Positions 8,205 through 17,166 of a stretch of DNA of 64,000 nt are shown here, piece by piece. Source of the DNA: DASZHJ01 sp963735465 (lineage in GTDB: Bacteria; Pseudomonadota; Alphaproteobacteria; ATCC43930; CGMCC-115725); contig CAVTLA010000001.1 of NCBI GenBank assembly GCA_963735465.1, forward strand, positions 1,736,001-1,800,000, in the 5' to 3' direction. The stretch's first letter is position 1. Every line of letters begins with the position of its first letter. Under the pieces are notes generated by a model. That model was not told the origin of the DNA and did no database searches. It was given only the letters and a program-made list of their open reading frames with translations. Position numbers and translations under genes: made by a program.

Positions 8205-9746
8205 GTGAAGACGATCGCAGGTCTCATCGAGCGACGGGCGAACGAGAGGCCGGATGCGCCTTTCCTGACCTTCGAGGGCAGGACGATGAGCTTCGGTGAT
8301 CTGCGGCGTGACGTGCGCCAGGCTGCCGCCGCATTGCACGCCTCAGGCTGCTCCGCCGGCAAGCGGGTCATGATCATGATGGGCAGCAGCCCGCGACATG
8401 TGGTGGTCTATCTGGCATTGGTGTCGCTCGGCTGTGTCGTCATCGAGGTCAGCACCCATTTCAAGCGCAACGGCATCCGGCTTCAGCTCGAGGATGCCAC
8501 GCCGCATTGCCTGATTATCGATCCCGCGCATGCGGAGGACGTCCTGTTCGCAGTGCAGGGGTTCGGCCGCCATCCGCCTGTCTACACCCTGATGCGGACC
8601 GATATTTCGGCCCTCAAGCATGTCGACCTCGCCGGCGAGCTTCCGCCTGTGCGGCTGCCGGCGCCGGATCTCGATCGCGTGCAGTCGATCTCGTATACCT
8701 CCGGCACGACCGGGCGGCCGAAGGGAGTGATGCTCACGGAGCGATTCTTCCAGATCGGGGCTAAGAATGCCGGCGTGCTGGCGGACGTGCGCGCCGACGA
8801 CGTGCTGTTTCTGTGGGAGCCGTTCTATCATGTCGCGGCCTGGATGACCGTGCTCATCGCCCTACAGCACGGTGTTCGCATCGCCATGGTGGATCGCTTC
8901 AGCGGCTCCCAGGCCTGGCGACAGATCCGTGACGCTGGTGCAACGCTGTTCCACTACCTGGGCGGGGCCATGAACATCTTGTTGAAGCAACCGCCCGATG
9001 CGCGCGATGCGGAAAATCCGGTGCGAATTGCCTGGGGGGCAGCGGCGCCGGCTCGAAGCTGGCGTGAGTTCGAAAGCCGCTTTGGCGTCCGCATCCGCGA
9101 GGGTTACGGAGTTTCGGAAGCAGGAAACTTCACGCACCTCAATCTTGAGGGCCGGGTCGGCTCGATCGGCAAGCCGGTCGAGGAGTTCGAATCGTGGATC
9201 GTCGGCGGCGATGGAAAGAAGCTGCCGCCGCGAAGCGTCGGCGAGATCGTCGTGCGCCCGAAGATGCCGGGGATCGTCATGGCCGGATATTTCCGGGATT
9301 CGGCGAAGACCGCCGAGGTGCTGCACGAGGGCTGCGTTTACACGGGTGACCTTGGCTACATGGACGAAGACGGGTTCTTCTACTATTCCGGGCGCAAGAA
9401 GGATTCATTGCGGCGCCGTGGTGAGAACGTTTCGGCCTGGGAAGTCGAGCGCGTCGTCAACGCTCATCCTGCGGTCGAGGAATCCGCGGTCGTCGGCGTA
9501 TCGTCGGACATGGGTGAGCAGGAAATCCGTGTGTTCGTCAAACTCGCCCCTGAGCAACGGCTTGAGCCGCTCGAGCTGATCAAGTGGTGCGAGCAGGATC
9601 TCGCCTACTATCAGATCCCGCGTTACGTCGATTTCGTCTCCGAGTTTCCTCGCGGTCCCACCCAGCGCATCCGCAAGAGCGACCTGACCGCGCCGATCGC
9701 CAATTCATGGGATCTGGAGAAATCCGGCTACAAGGTCCGGCGCTAG
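8205..9746 (+). CDS. acyl-CoA ligase (AMP-forming), CaiC-like
   Basis: A 513-residue ANL-superfamily enzyme starting at GTG 8205. It has the P-loop motif YTSGTTGRPKG (164-174), a later acyl-binding motif EGYGVSEAGNF, the YTGDLGYMDEDGFFYYSGR hinge segment and the terminal lysine region GPTQRIRKSDL. GRKKDSLRRRGENVSAWEVE resembles CaiC, the crotonobetaine/carnitine-CoA ligase, more than fatty-acyl ligases. It forms an acyl-adenylate and then a CoA thioester in the cytosol. Placed between a crotonase and an ornithine-cyclodeaminase-like gene, and behind an importer of small zwitterions, it may activate an imported betaine-like or amino-acid-derived acid; this is inference. Confidence 0.87.
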   Translation: MKTIAGLIERRANERPDAPFLTFEGRTMSFGDLRRDVRQAAAALHASGCSAGKRVMIMMGSSPRHVVVYLALVSLGCVVIEVSTHFKRNGIRLQLEDATPHCLIIDPAHAEDVLFAVQGFGRHPPVYTLMRTDISALKHVDLAGELPPVRLPAPDLDRVQSISYTSGTTGRPKGVMLTERFFQIGAKNAGVLADVRADDVLFLWEPFYHVAAWMTVLIALQHGVRIAMVDRFSGSQAWRQIRDAGATLFHYLGGAMNILLKQPPDARDAENPVRIAWGAAAPARSWREFESRFGVRIREGYGVSEAGNFTHLNLEGRVGSIGKPVEEFESWIVGGDGKKLPPRSVGEIVVRPKMPGIVMAGYFRDSAKTAEVLHEGCVYTGDLGYMDEDGFFYYSGRKKDSLRRRGENVSAWEVERVVNAHPAVEESAVVGVSSDMGEQEIRVFVKLAPEQRLEPLELIKWCEQDLAYYQIPRYVDFVSEFPRGPTQRIRKSDLTAPIANSWDLEKSGYKVRR

Positions 9747-9755
9747 GGATCTGCA

Positions 9756-10736
9756 ATGTCCGCACCACTTTACATCGGCGCCGAAGAAGCGCGCCGGCTT
9801 CTCGACCCGGCATCGGTCTTGCGCGTCGTCGAAAGGGCCCTCACCGATCTTTCGGAAGGGCGCATCCTCAGCGGGACGAAGGGGGGACTGACGCTAAGCG
9901 ACGACAACGGCCATCGGCACATGGGAGCGATCTCCGGCTGCGACATCGCGGCTAACATCGCTGGCGTGAAGTGGTTCGCGGCGTGCCACGGTAACAATCA
10001 GCGGGGCCTGCCGCGCGTTCCCGCGACCATCGTGCTCTGCGACGCGGTTACGGGTCTCCTGGCTGGGGTCATCGACGCCACTTCCATGACCGCGGTCAGA
10101 ACGGCGGCGCTGGCAATCTGCGCACTACGGCCATGTGTCCCCAAGCGGCTGCGCAAGGTGGTGATCCTAGGATTCGGTTCCATTGGACAGATGATCGCGA
10201 AGTACATGGCCAGCCAAGTCGACGTCGGAAAGATCGTCGTAGCAAGCAGAAGCGGAGCAACGGCCGGGATTGCAAAGGCGATGACCAGGCAAGGTGGCCC
10301 ACGCATCTCCGTCGAAAGCCGGCTTGACGAAGCCGTAAGGGACGCCGATCTCGTCGTGACCGCCACGGGTTTGTCGAAGAACGCGCCTTTGGTCGACGCT
10401 GACTGGCTCGAGAGTAACGTCACCGTCTGTGCCTTAGGCTCTTACCAGGAGATCGATGGCAGGATCGCGTCCGTCGCGGACAAAATCTATGTCGACAACT
10501 GGGAGGCATGCCAGCAACGTGGAAATATCGCACCGCTGATACAATCGGGTGTGCTCACTCGGGCAGACATCGATGGCGAGGTCCCTGATCTCGTGGCCGG
10601 CAGGCTGCCCGGCCGGTCTTCCATGGACAAGACGGTGTTGATCGTTCTCGTCGGTATTGGCGCCTTGGATATTGCCCTTGGCGCCGAAGTGCTGAAGCAG
10701 GCGAGGCTGCGAGGCGCAGGCTGTTCGCTCGGCTGA
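9756..10736 (+). CDS. ornithine cyclodeaminase / mu-crystallin family protein
   Basis: A 326-residue protein of usual length. The N-terminal dimerisation lobe includes KGGLTLSDDNGHRHMGAISG and the substrate-loop region GVKWFAACHGNNQRGLPRVP. ATSMTAVRTAALAICAL leads into a Rossmann fold with VVILGFGSIGQMIAKYMASQ near residues 132-151. Family members are NAD(P)-dependent cyclodeaminases, ketimine reductases or dehydrogenases of amino acids; EutC of ectoine breakdown belongs here. It follows the CoA ligase by nine bases in the same operon. Base composition looks lower in GC than the flanking core genes, consistent with a transferred block. Confidence 0.85.
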   Translation: MSAPLYIGAEEARRLLDPASVLRVVERALTDLSEGRILSGTKGGLTLSDDNGHRHMGAISGCDIAANIAGVKWFAACHGNNQRGLPRVPATIVLCDAVTGLLAGVIDATSMTAVRTAALAICALRPCVPKRLRKVVILGFGSIGQMIAKYMASQVDVGKIVVASRSGATAGIAKAMTRQGGPRISVESRLDEAVRDADLVVTATGLSKNAPLVDADWLESNVTVCALGSYQEIDGRIASVADKIYVDNWEACQQRGNIAPLIQSGVLTRADIDGEVPDLVAGRLPGRSSMDKTVLIVLVGIGALDIALGAEVLKQARLRGAGCSLG

Positions 10737-10956
10737 ACGTTCGACCCGCTCCAGGCCCCGCGATATCAACTCGATGTCAAAACCGCCGCAGAGCCGCAAT
10801 ACGGATAAAATCATGATCGTGCCGACGGTCGTTTCGAACGTCGCCTGACGACACGTCTCGGGGGCGATCAGCGCGCCCGCGAACAAACGTCCCGGGCCGG
10901 GCTTTGCAGTCCTGCAACTTTCCAGCAAAGAGACAAATGACCGAGGAGAAAACTTC

Positions 10957-11931
10957 ATGAAGGCGATCGTGGTGACGGATCAGGCTGTGGGAATGGCCGG
11001 GATGACGCTGGTGGAGCGGCCCGAGCCGTCGGCAGCGATAAACGACGTCGTCGTTCAGATTCATGCGTCGGGATTCGTCCCGACGGAGATGGCGTGGCCC
11101 TCGACCTGGACCGATCGCCGCGACCGTGACCGAACACCGTCGATCCCCGGCCACGAGCTGGCCGGAGTGGTCACCGCTCTCGGCTACGGCACGACGGGAC
11201 TGTCGGTAGGACAGCGGGTGTTCGGCCTCGCCGACTGGTATCGCGACGGCACCCTGGCGGAGTATGTGGCCGTCGAGGCACGCAACCTCGCGCCGTTGCC
11301 GGGCGACGTCGACTTTACGGTGGGCGCGAGCCTGCCAATCTCCGGCCTCACCGCGTGGCAGGGACTGTTCCAGCACGGCCGCCTTCAGGCGGGGCAGAGC
11401 GTCCTCGCGCACGGCGCGGCCGGCGCCGTCGGTTCGATGGTGACGCAGCTCGCGCGCGAGGCCGGCGCCTACGTCATCGGCACCGGACGCACGGCCGACC
11501 GTCAGAAGGCACTCGATTTCGGCGCGCAAGAGTTCGTCGACCTCGACAACGACGCGCTGGAAGACGTCGGCGGCATCGATCTGGTGTTCGATGTCATCGG
11601 CGGCGACATCCAGAAGCGGTCCGCAGGCCTGATTCGAGCTGGAGGAACACTGGTGTCCATCGTCGGGCCGGCCGAGACGCGGCCCGCCGACGGCTCGGCG
11701 GTCGACTTCGTCGTCGAGTCCGATCGTGCCCAACTGACTGACATCGTCCAGCGGGTGCGGGACGGACGACTGCGGACGAACATCGGCAACGTCTCGACCC
11801 TCGACGATGCCGTTGCCGCCTTGAACCCGACCGGGCGGCGCGCGGGGAAGACGATCATTCGCGTTCGTCCGCGAGGGTCGAACGGCGGCAGCATTTCCAG
11901 CAAGGAGAGCGAAAACACTCTTGCTCTTTAA
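10957..11931 (+). CDS. zinc-independent medium-chain dehydrogenase/reductase (quinone-oxidoreductase type)
   Basis: A 324-residue NADP-dependent oxidoreductase. The GroES-like N-terminal half has PSIPGHELAGVVTALGYGTT (about 66-85). The Rossmann half has VLAHGAAGAVGSMVTQLARE (about 150-169) and GTGRTADRQKALDFGAQEFV. The structural and catalytic zinc ligands of alcohol dehydrogenases are absent, placing it with quinone or enone reductases. A GAGGAGA lies about nine bases before the ATG. The 220-base upstream gap holds no gene and no clear terminator, so it could be a separate unit following the importer-ligase operon. The substrate is unknown. Confidence 0.87.
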   Translation: MKAIVVTDQAVGMAGMTLVERPEPSAAINDVVVQIHASGFVPTEMAWPSTWTDRRDRDRTPSIPGHELAGVVTALGYGTTGLSVGQRVFGLADWYRDGTLAEYVAVEARNLAPLPGDVDFTVGASLPISGLTAWQGLFQHGRLQAGQSVLAHGAAGAVGSMVTQLAREAGAYVIGTGRTADRQKALDFGAQEFVDLDNDALEDVGGIDLVFDVIGGDIQKRSAGLIRAGGTLVSIVGPAETRPADGSAVDFVVESDRAQLTDIVQRVRDGRLRTNIGNVSTLDDAVAALNPTGRRAGKTIIRVRPRGSNGGSISSKESENTLAL

Positions 11932-11985
11932 GCTATGCCTTCGACCACATGAATCACCATGCTCGACACCGCCCTCGAATGGCAT

Positions 11986-13208
11986 CTAGCCGCGAGCGGC
12001 GATATGGTCCGCCAGGTAGCTGGCATCGCGCCAGACACCCCAGATGAAGGCGGATGACCGTCGCGACAGCCAGGGCAGTCCCAGGAAGTACAGCCCCGGA
12101 ACCTCCGAAACGCCCCGCCGATGCACCGGCCTCCCCGTCGCATCGAACGCGTCGACCTTCAGCCAGCCGAAATCGAGGGCGAAGCCCGTTGCCCACACGA
12201 TCGAGGTGATGCCGGCCGCCGCGAGGTCCAGCTGGCGGATCAGATCGACGACGCACGCCGGATCCGGCTCTATCTTGCGCGCGTCGGGTTCCTCGGGGAG
12301 GTCGAGACCCTTCTGGGCGGCATAGGCGTCGGCCGCGTCGAGGATCGACAGGAAGTCCGCGTCCCCCCGCGCGATATTGTTCGCGAGATCGGGCGCGAAG
12401 TGCATGACGCCGTCTTTGAAGGCTTCCGCCCTGCCCACGAGCAGCATGCCCCGCGCGGCAAAACGCCGGAAGTCGACGGTCTGGCCGCCATAGGCGCCAC
12501 TCACCGCGATCGTGACATGCTCCATGGAGGGATCGCGGGTCTCCGCATCCCACAGGCCCAAGACTCCCAGCCACCAGCAGAAATCCCGTCCGCGGTAGCG
12601 TCGGGGAGGCCTGTTGTGGGGACCGACCGAAAGATAGACGCGCCTTCCGGCGCGCAGGAGTTCGTCCGCGATCTGTGCCCCCGAGGAGCCGGCGCCGATC
12701 ACCAGCACCGCTCCCGGCGGCAACTGGCCGGGATTGCGATAGCCGTTGGAATGCATCTGCACGATGTCAGCATCCGCCGGCACGAGGGTGGGGATGAGCG
12801 GGCGTTGAAACGGTCCGGTGGCGGCAACGACGTTGGCGGCGTCGATCGCGCCTGCCGAGGTCTCGGCACGGAAGCCGCCGTCGGCCTTCTTGCGTAGCGC
12901 CGTCACCTCGACGCCGCAGCGTATGGGAGCGCCGATCTGCTCCGCGTGGGCGACGAAATAGTCCACGATCTTCCCGGCCGAGGCGAAGCTGTCGGGATCG
13001 ATGTCGGAGAACTCCCGGCTGGGAAACCTGTCATGCCACGCCGGACCGTTGGCGGCGAGAAGTCCCACCTCTCGGAACGCCATCGCTCGGCAATTCGGTG
13101 CCGCTCGAGAACGAGATGCGGTTCCCCCTGCTTGATCAGGTGCTCGCTCATCGCCAGCCCGGCCTGGCCCCCTCCGATGATGAGCGTCTTGATTTTCTCA
13201 ACCGACAT
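11986..13208 (-). pseudogene. FAD-dependent monooxygenase (flavin-containing monooxygenase type), apparent -1 frameshift
   Basis: The N-terminal frame starts at ATG 13208 with MSVEKIKTLIIGGGQAGLAM, a GxGxxG FAD site, then LVLERHRIAERWRSERWD. From about 13066-13056 the family sequence continues in another frame as AANGPAWHDRFPSREFSDID. An NADPH-type Rossmann motif (VLVIGAGSSGAQIADELL) and a normal C-terminus follow, ending ADHIAARG. The span is 1223 bases, one short of a multiple of three, so a single missing base explains the break; repair gives 407 residues. Such enzymes oxygenate nucleophilic N or S atoms or act as Baeyer-Villiger enzymes. It is convergent with the reductase at 10957. Confidence 0.82.
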
Positions 13209-13541
13209 GGTCTGCGTCCCGGCTCGATTTCCTGGATTTTCGGCCTTGATCCGACCGCCCCGCTGCGGCCGGTTCATTCCCCGCCCTGGGAATTGCGAGG
13301 CAGTCTCGCGTGCGCCCGTGGATCGGTAAAATATAATTAATTGAGGATCAAGATCGGAAAAGCGGATCCAATGCGTGCAGCCTCCCAGGGACCCAGAGAT
13401 CCGCTTTTTTCGAATTGGTTCGGCCAACGCCCTGGCGGCTGTTCGGACCCTGGTTTGCCGTGTAGTCTCGGTCCGCTGCAGCCACGGACACAGCACCCCA
13501 TCAACCGAGGGTAGGCGGCAAAGGGAGATCCAGACGCAATC
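13209..13541. other. intergenic region between the flavin monooxygenase and the molybdenum hydroxylase genes
   Basis: This 333-base divergent spacer has no supportable gene. It contains an AT-rich stretch at 13327-13342 with a perfect TATAAT (13332-13337), although no good -35 box lies at the right distance. It also contains the perfect inverted repeat described at 13358-13408. Confidence 0.5.
13358..13408. terminator. perfect 11-bp inverted repeat with T-runs on both strands (bidirectional terminator-like)
   Basis: AAAAGCGGATC (13358-13368) pairs exactly with GATCCGCTTTT (13398-13408) around a 29-base loop. The right arm runs into six T residues on the plus strand and the mirror image holds on the minus strand. 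It sits between two divergent genes, where a terminator is not expected. It could be an attenuator in the leader of the molybdenum hydroxylase operon, or it could insulate the two units. Confidence 0.5.
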
Positions 13542-14411
13542 ATGACCGATATCCGGTACGTGGCGCCGACGACGCTCGAGGAAGCGGTCGGCGCATTTGC
13601 CGCCGCCGGCAGCGCGGCGCGCATCCTGGCCGGCGGCACCGATCTGCTGGTGCAGATGCGCTCCGGCAGCGTGGCTCCCGGGCTGATCGTCGATATCAAG
13701 AAGATCGCCGAGATGACTGATATCTCTGAGACCTCCGATGGCGGCTTCCGCATCGGCGCGGCGGTCTCGGGCGCCGTCCTCGCCGAGCACCCGCGCTTCG
13801 GAAAGGTCTGGCCGGGCGTGCTGGAGGCGGTGAACCTGATCGGCTCCAAGCAGGTGCAGGGCCGCGCGTCCGCCGGCGGCAATCTCTGCAACGGCTCGCC
13901 CGCCGGCGACAGCGTGCCGGCGATGATCGCGGCCGGCGCCGTCGTCACGGTGCAGGGCCCGAATGGCCGCCGCGAGCTCCGGGTCGAGGACGTGCCCGCC
14001 AGTCCCGGCCGCACCAACCTGACCCCTGGCGAAATCCTGGTCAGCTTCACTTTGCCGCCGCGCCCCGCGGGCTCGGGCGATGCGTATCTGCGCATGATTC
14101 CGCGCACCGAGATGGATATCGCCGTGGTCGGCTGCGGCGTCAGCCTGACACTGAAGGACGGTATCTGCAGCGCCGCGCGCGTCGGCTTAGGAGCGGTGGC
14201 GCCGACGGTGCTGCTGGTCAAGGACGCCGCGACAGCGCTGATCGGCTCGAGGCTCGATGATGCGGCTCTCGAAGCCGCCGCCAATGCCTGCCGCGCCGTC
14301 TGCCGTCCGATCGACGACAAGCGCGGCACCATCGTCTATCGCACCAAGATCGCCGGCGTGCTCTTGAAGCGCACCGCGACGATCGCCGCAAAACGCGCGC
14401 AGGGAAACTGA
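13542..14411 (+). CDS. molybdenum hydroxylase FAD-binding medium subunit (CoxM/CutM type)
   Basis: A 289-residue subunit with the FAD-binding PCMH fold. The diphosphate-binding motif ARILAGGTDLLVQMRSG lies at about 27-43 and the second motif ASAGGNLCNGSPAGDSVPAM at about 110-129, followed by the CO-dehydrogenase flavoprotein C-terminal domain. In xanthine-oxidase-family hydroxylases this subunit passes electrons from the iron-sulphur clusters to an acceptor. It is the first gene of an M-S-L operon with five bases to the next gene. The substrate of the complex is set by the large subunit and is not known here. Confidence 0.92.
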   Translation: MTDIRYVAPTTLEEAVGAFAAAGSAARILAGGTDLLVQMRSGSVAPGLIVDIKKIAEMTDISETSDGGFRIGAAVSGAVLAEHPRFGKVWPGVLEAVNLIGSKQVQGRASAGGNLCNGSPAGDSVPAMIAAGAVVTVQGPNGRRELRVEDVPASPGRTNLTPGEILVSFTLPPRPAGSGDAYLRMIPRTEMDIAVVGCGVSLTLKDGICSAARVGLGAVAPTVLLVKDAATALIGSRLDDAALEAAANACRAVCRPIDDKRGTIVYRTKIAGVLLKRTATIAAKRAQGN

Positions 14412-14416
14412 CACCG

Positions 14417-14899
14417 ATGCCAAAGCTGCACGTCACCACCACCATCAACGGCGAGCCGACGGAATTTCTGTGCGAGGCCGACAACACCATGCTCGATGCG
14501 CTGCGCAACCAGCTCGGACTGACCGGCTCGAAAGAGGGCTGTGCCACCGGCGACTGCGGCGCCTGCTCGATCACGGTCGATGGGCGGCTGGTCTGCTCCT
14601 GCCTGATGCTCGCCGCCGAGGCCGAAGGCCACGAGATCAGGACCATCGAGGGCATGGCACACGGCGACAGGCTGCATCCGCTGCAGCAGAAATTCCTCGA
14701 GCAGGCCGCGCTCCAATGCGGCATCTGTACCTCGGGCATGCTGGTCGCCTCCGACGCGCTTCTGAAGAAGAATCCGAATCCGAGCGAGGAAGAGGTGCGT
14801 TTCTGGCTCGCCGGCAATCTTTGCCGATGCACCGGCTATGACAAGATCGTCCGCGCGGTTCTGGAAGTCGCGGCTGACATGCAGGAGACCAGCTCATGA
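14417..14899 (+). CDS. molybdenum hydroxylase [2Fe-2S] small subunit (CoxS type)
   Basis: A 160-residue subunit with two [2Fe-2S] domains. The N-terminal plant-ferredoxin-like cluster is ligated in GSKEGCATGDCGACSITVDG plus a downstream cysteine in GRLVCSC. The C-terminal four-helix cluster has LQCGICTSGM and LAGNLCRCTGYDKI. These relay electrons from the Mo site to FAD. The length is typical. It is coupled to the large subunit by an ATGA overlap at 14896-14899. Confidence 0.94.
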   Translation: MPKLHVTTTINGEPTEFLCEADNTMLDALRNQLGLTGSKEGCATGDCGACSITVDGRLVCSCLMLAAEAEGHEIRTIEGMAHGDRLHPLQQKFLEQAALQCGICTSGMLVASDALLKKNPNPSEEEVRFWLAGNLCRCTGYDKIVRAVLEVAADMQETSS

Positions 14900-17154
14900 A
14901 CATGATCACCAACAACAAGTGGATCGGCCAGCGCACCATCCGCCCCGACGGCGTCGACAAGGTCACGGGACGCGCCGCCTTCGCCGCCGACACCACCATG
15001 CCCGGCATGATCTGGGGCAAGGTACTCCGGAGCCCGCACCCGCATGCGCGCATCCGCAAGATCGACACTTCGAAGGCCGAGCGGCTTCCCGGCGTGAAGG
15101 CCGTCGTCACCGGGCGCGACGTCGTCGATTTCCCGCTCGACAAGTCGGTGATGCTCGGCATCCAGGACATGCGCTGGATGTGCCGCAACGTGATGGCGCG
15201 CGAGAAAGCGCTGTTCCCCGGCCACCCCGTCGCCGCCGTTGCCGCGACCACGGAAGCCATCGCCGCCAAGGCCTGCGCGCTGATCGACGTCGACTACGAG
15301 GTGCTGCCATGGTCGATCGAGATCGACGACGCGCTGAGGCCTGACGCGCCGATCCTGCACGAGTTCAACAGCTTCGAGGGCAAGCCCTCCAACATCGTCG
15401 GCAAGCAGGAGCTGAAAGCGGGCGACATCGCGAAGGGGTTCGCTGAGGCCGAGGTGATCGTCGAGCGCAGCTTCACCACGCGCCCGGTGCACCAGGGCTA
15501 TATCGAGCCGCACGCCTGCCTCGTCTCGGTCACCGCCGACGGCAAGGCCACGATCTGGAGCTCGAGCCAAGGCCAGTTCATGGTGCGCGCGATGACATCT
15601 CTTCTGTCCGGCATCCCCCAGAGCGACATCCGCGCCATCCCGGCCGAGATCGGCGGCGGGTTTGGCGGCAAGACCATCGTCTATCTCGAGCCGGTCGCCA
15701 CGCTGCTGGCGAAGAAATCCGGCCGGCCGGTCAAGATGGTGATGACGCGCGAGGAGGTGATGCGCGCCACCGGCCCGACATCCGGCTCGAAGAGCACGGT
15801 CAAGATCGGCGCCAGGAAGGACGGCACCATCGTCGCGGCCCAGGGCACGTTCTACCTGCAGGCCGGCGCGTTCCCGGGCTCGCCGATCCGCGGCGCGGTC
15901 GGCTGCAGCTTCACGCCCTACGACATCCCGAACGTGCTCTCGACCGGCTATGACGTCTGCTCCAACCGCTCCAAGGTCGCGGCATATCGCGCGCCCGGCG
16001 CGCCGATCGGCGCCTATGCGGTCGAATGCGTGCTCGACGAGCTCGCCGAGTCCCTGAAGATCGACCCGATCGAGCTCAGGCTGAAGAACGCCGCCAAGGA
16101 GGGGACGAAAGCGGCGTTCGGCCCGACCTTCCCGCGCATCGGCTATATCGAGACGCTGGAAGCGGCGAAAAACCATCCGCATTACAAGGCGCCGCTCGGC
16201 AAGCTGCAGGGCAGAGGCGTGGCGAGCGGCTTCTGGTTCAACGCCGGCGGCGAATCCTCGGCGCAAGTGAACATTACCGAGGACGGCAACGTCGTCGTCA
16301 CGACAGGCCATCCCGACGTCGGCGGCTCGCGCGCCAGCATCGCCAACATTTGCGCCGAGCTCCTTGGTATCGATTACCGCCGCGTTTCCGTGATCATCGG
16401 CGACACCCAGACGGTGGGCTTCTCCAATCTCACCGGCGGCAGCCGCGTGCTGTTCGCGTCCGCCATGGTGGTGACGCAATCGACCGAGCAGATCATCAGC
16501 ACGCTGCGCGAGCGCGCGGCGAAGATCTGGCAGATCGATCCCGAGGCGGTGAAGTGGGAGAACGGCGCCGCGCATCCGGCAAGCCCGAATGCCGGCCAGT
16601 TCGAGCCGCTGACGCTCGCCGAGCTCGCCAGTAAGGCAAATGCGATGGGCGGCCCGATCGGCGCCGGCGTTCAGCTCAACACGCAAGGGGCCGAAGGCGG
16701 TTTCGGCACGCATATCTGCGACGTCGAGGTCGATGCCGAGCTCGGCATCGCGCGCGTGATCCGGTACACCGCCGTGCAGGATGTCGGCCGCGCCATCCAT
16801 CCCGGCTATGTCGAGGGACAGCTCCAGGGCGGCGTCGCGCAGGGCATCGGCTGGGCGCTGAACGAGGAGTACATCTACACCCGCGAGGGCAAGGTCGATA
16901 ACGCCGGCTTCCTCGACTACCGCATGCCGGTCTGCTCGGACCTGCCGATGATCGACTGCGTGCTGGTGGAAGTGCCGAACTCGAAACACCCGCAAGGCGT
17001 CAAAGGCGTCGGTGAAGTTCCGCTGGTGCCGGTGCTGTCGGCAGTCGCAAACGCGATCCACAACGCGGTCGGGAAGCGCTTCTACAGCTTGCCGATGTCG
17101 CCGCCGAAGGTGCTGGAGAAGCTGGACGCGCCGGTCCGGCAGGCAGCGGAGTAG
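14896..17154 (+). CDS. molybdenum hydroxylase large subunit, molybdopterin-cytosine-dinucleotide binding (xanthine dehydrogenase family)
   Basis: A 752-residue catalytic subunit. It contains the aldehyde-oxidase a/b hammerhead domain near 18-125 and the Mo-cofactor-binding domains with GGGFGGKT near residue 253. The segment AAYRAPGAPIGAYAVECVLD stands where aerobic CO dehydrogenases have AYXCSFR, so it is not a form I CO dehydrogenase. The catalytic base is kept in GVKGVGEVPLVP (Glu707). The complex hydroxylates aldehydes, N-heterocycles or aromatic CoA thioesters using water oxygen. No assembly factors (CoxD/E/F or XdhC types) are encoded nearby. Confidence 0.92.
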   Translation: MNMITNNKWIGQRTIRPDGVDKVTGRAAFAADTTMPGMIWGKVLRSPHPHARIRKIDTSKAERLPGVKAVVTGRDVVDFPLDKSVMLGIQDMRWMCRNVMAREKALFPGHPVAAVAATTEAIAAKACALIDVDYEVLPWSIEIDDALRPDAPILHEFNSFEGKPSNIVGKQELKAGDIAKGFAEAEVIVERSFTTRPVHQGYIEPHACLVSVTADGKATIWSSSQGQFMVRAMTSLLSGIPQSDIRAIPAEIGGGFGGKTIVYLEPVATLLAKKSGRPVKMVMTREEVMRATGPTSGSKSTVKIGARKDGTIVAAQGTFYLQAGAFPGSPIRGAVGCSFTPYDIPNVLSTGYDVCSNRSKVAAYRAPGAPIGAYAVECVLDELAESLKIDPIELRLKNAAKEGTKAAFGPTFPRIGYIETLEAAKNHPHYKAPLGKLQGRGVASGFWFNAGGESSAQVNITEDGNVVVTTGHPDVGGSRASIANICAELLGIDYRRVSVIIGDTQTVGFSNLTGGSRVLFASAMVVTQSTEQIISTLRERAAKIWQIDPEAVKWENGAAHPASPNAGQFEPLTLAELASKANAMGGPIGAGVQLNTQGAEGGFGTHICDVEVDAELGIARVIRYTAVQDVGRAIHPGYVEGQLQGGVAQGIGWALNEEYIYTREGKVDNAGFLDYRMPVCSDLPMIDCVLVEVPNSKHPQGVKGVGEVPLVPVLSAVANAIHNAVGKRFYSLPMSPPKVLEKLDAPVRQAAE

Positions 17155-17166
17155 CTCCCGCACGAA

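Noticed and set aside
10918..11908. Similar short strings TTCCAGCAAAGAGA and TTCCAGCAAGGAGA near both ends of the reductase gene
   Set aside because: Only about 14 bases match, one copy is inside coding sequence and no other element boundary is seen; probably coincidence.
14836..17163. A 775-codon open frame on the minus strand opposite the molybdenum hydroxylase large subunit
   Set aside because: It mirrors the codon pattern of a high-GC gene on the other strand, is His/Arg/Asp-rich and matches no family, while the plus-strand gene has clear Mo-hydroxylase motifs.
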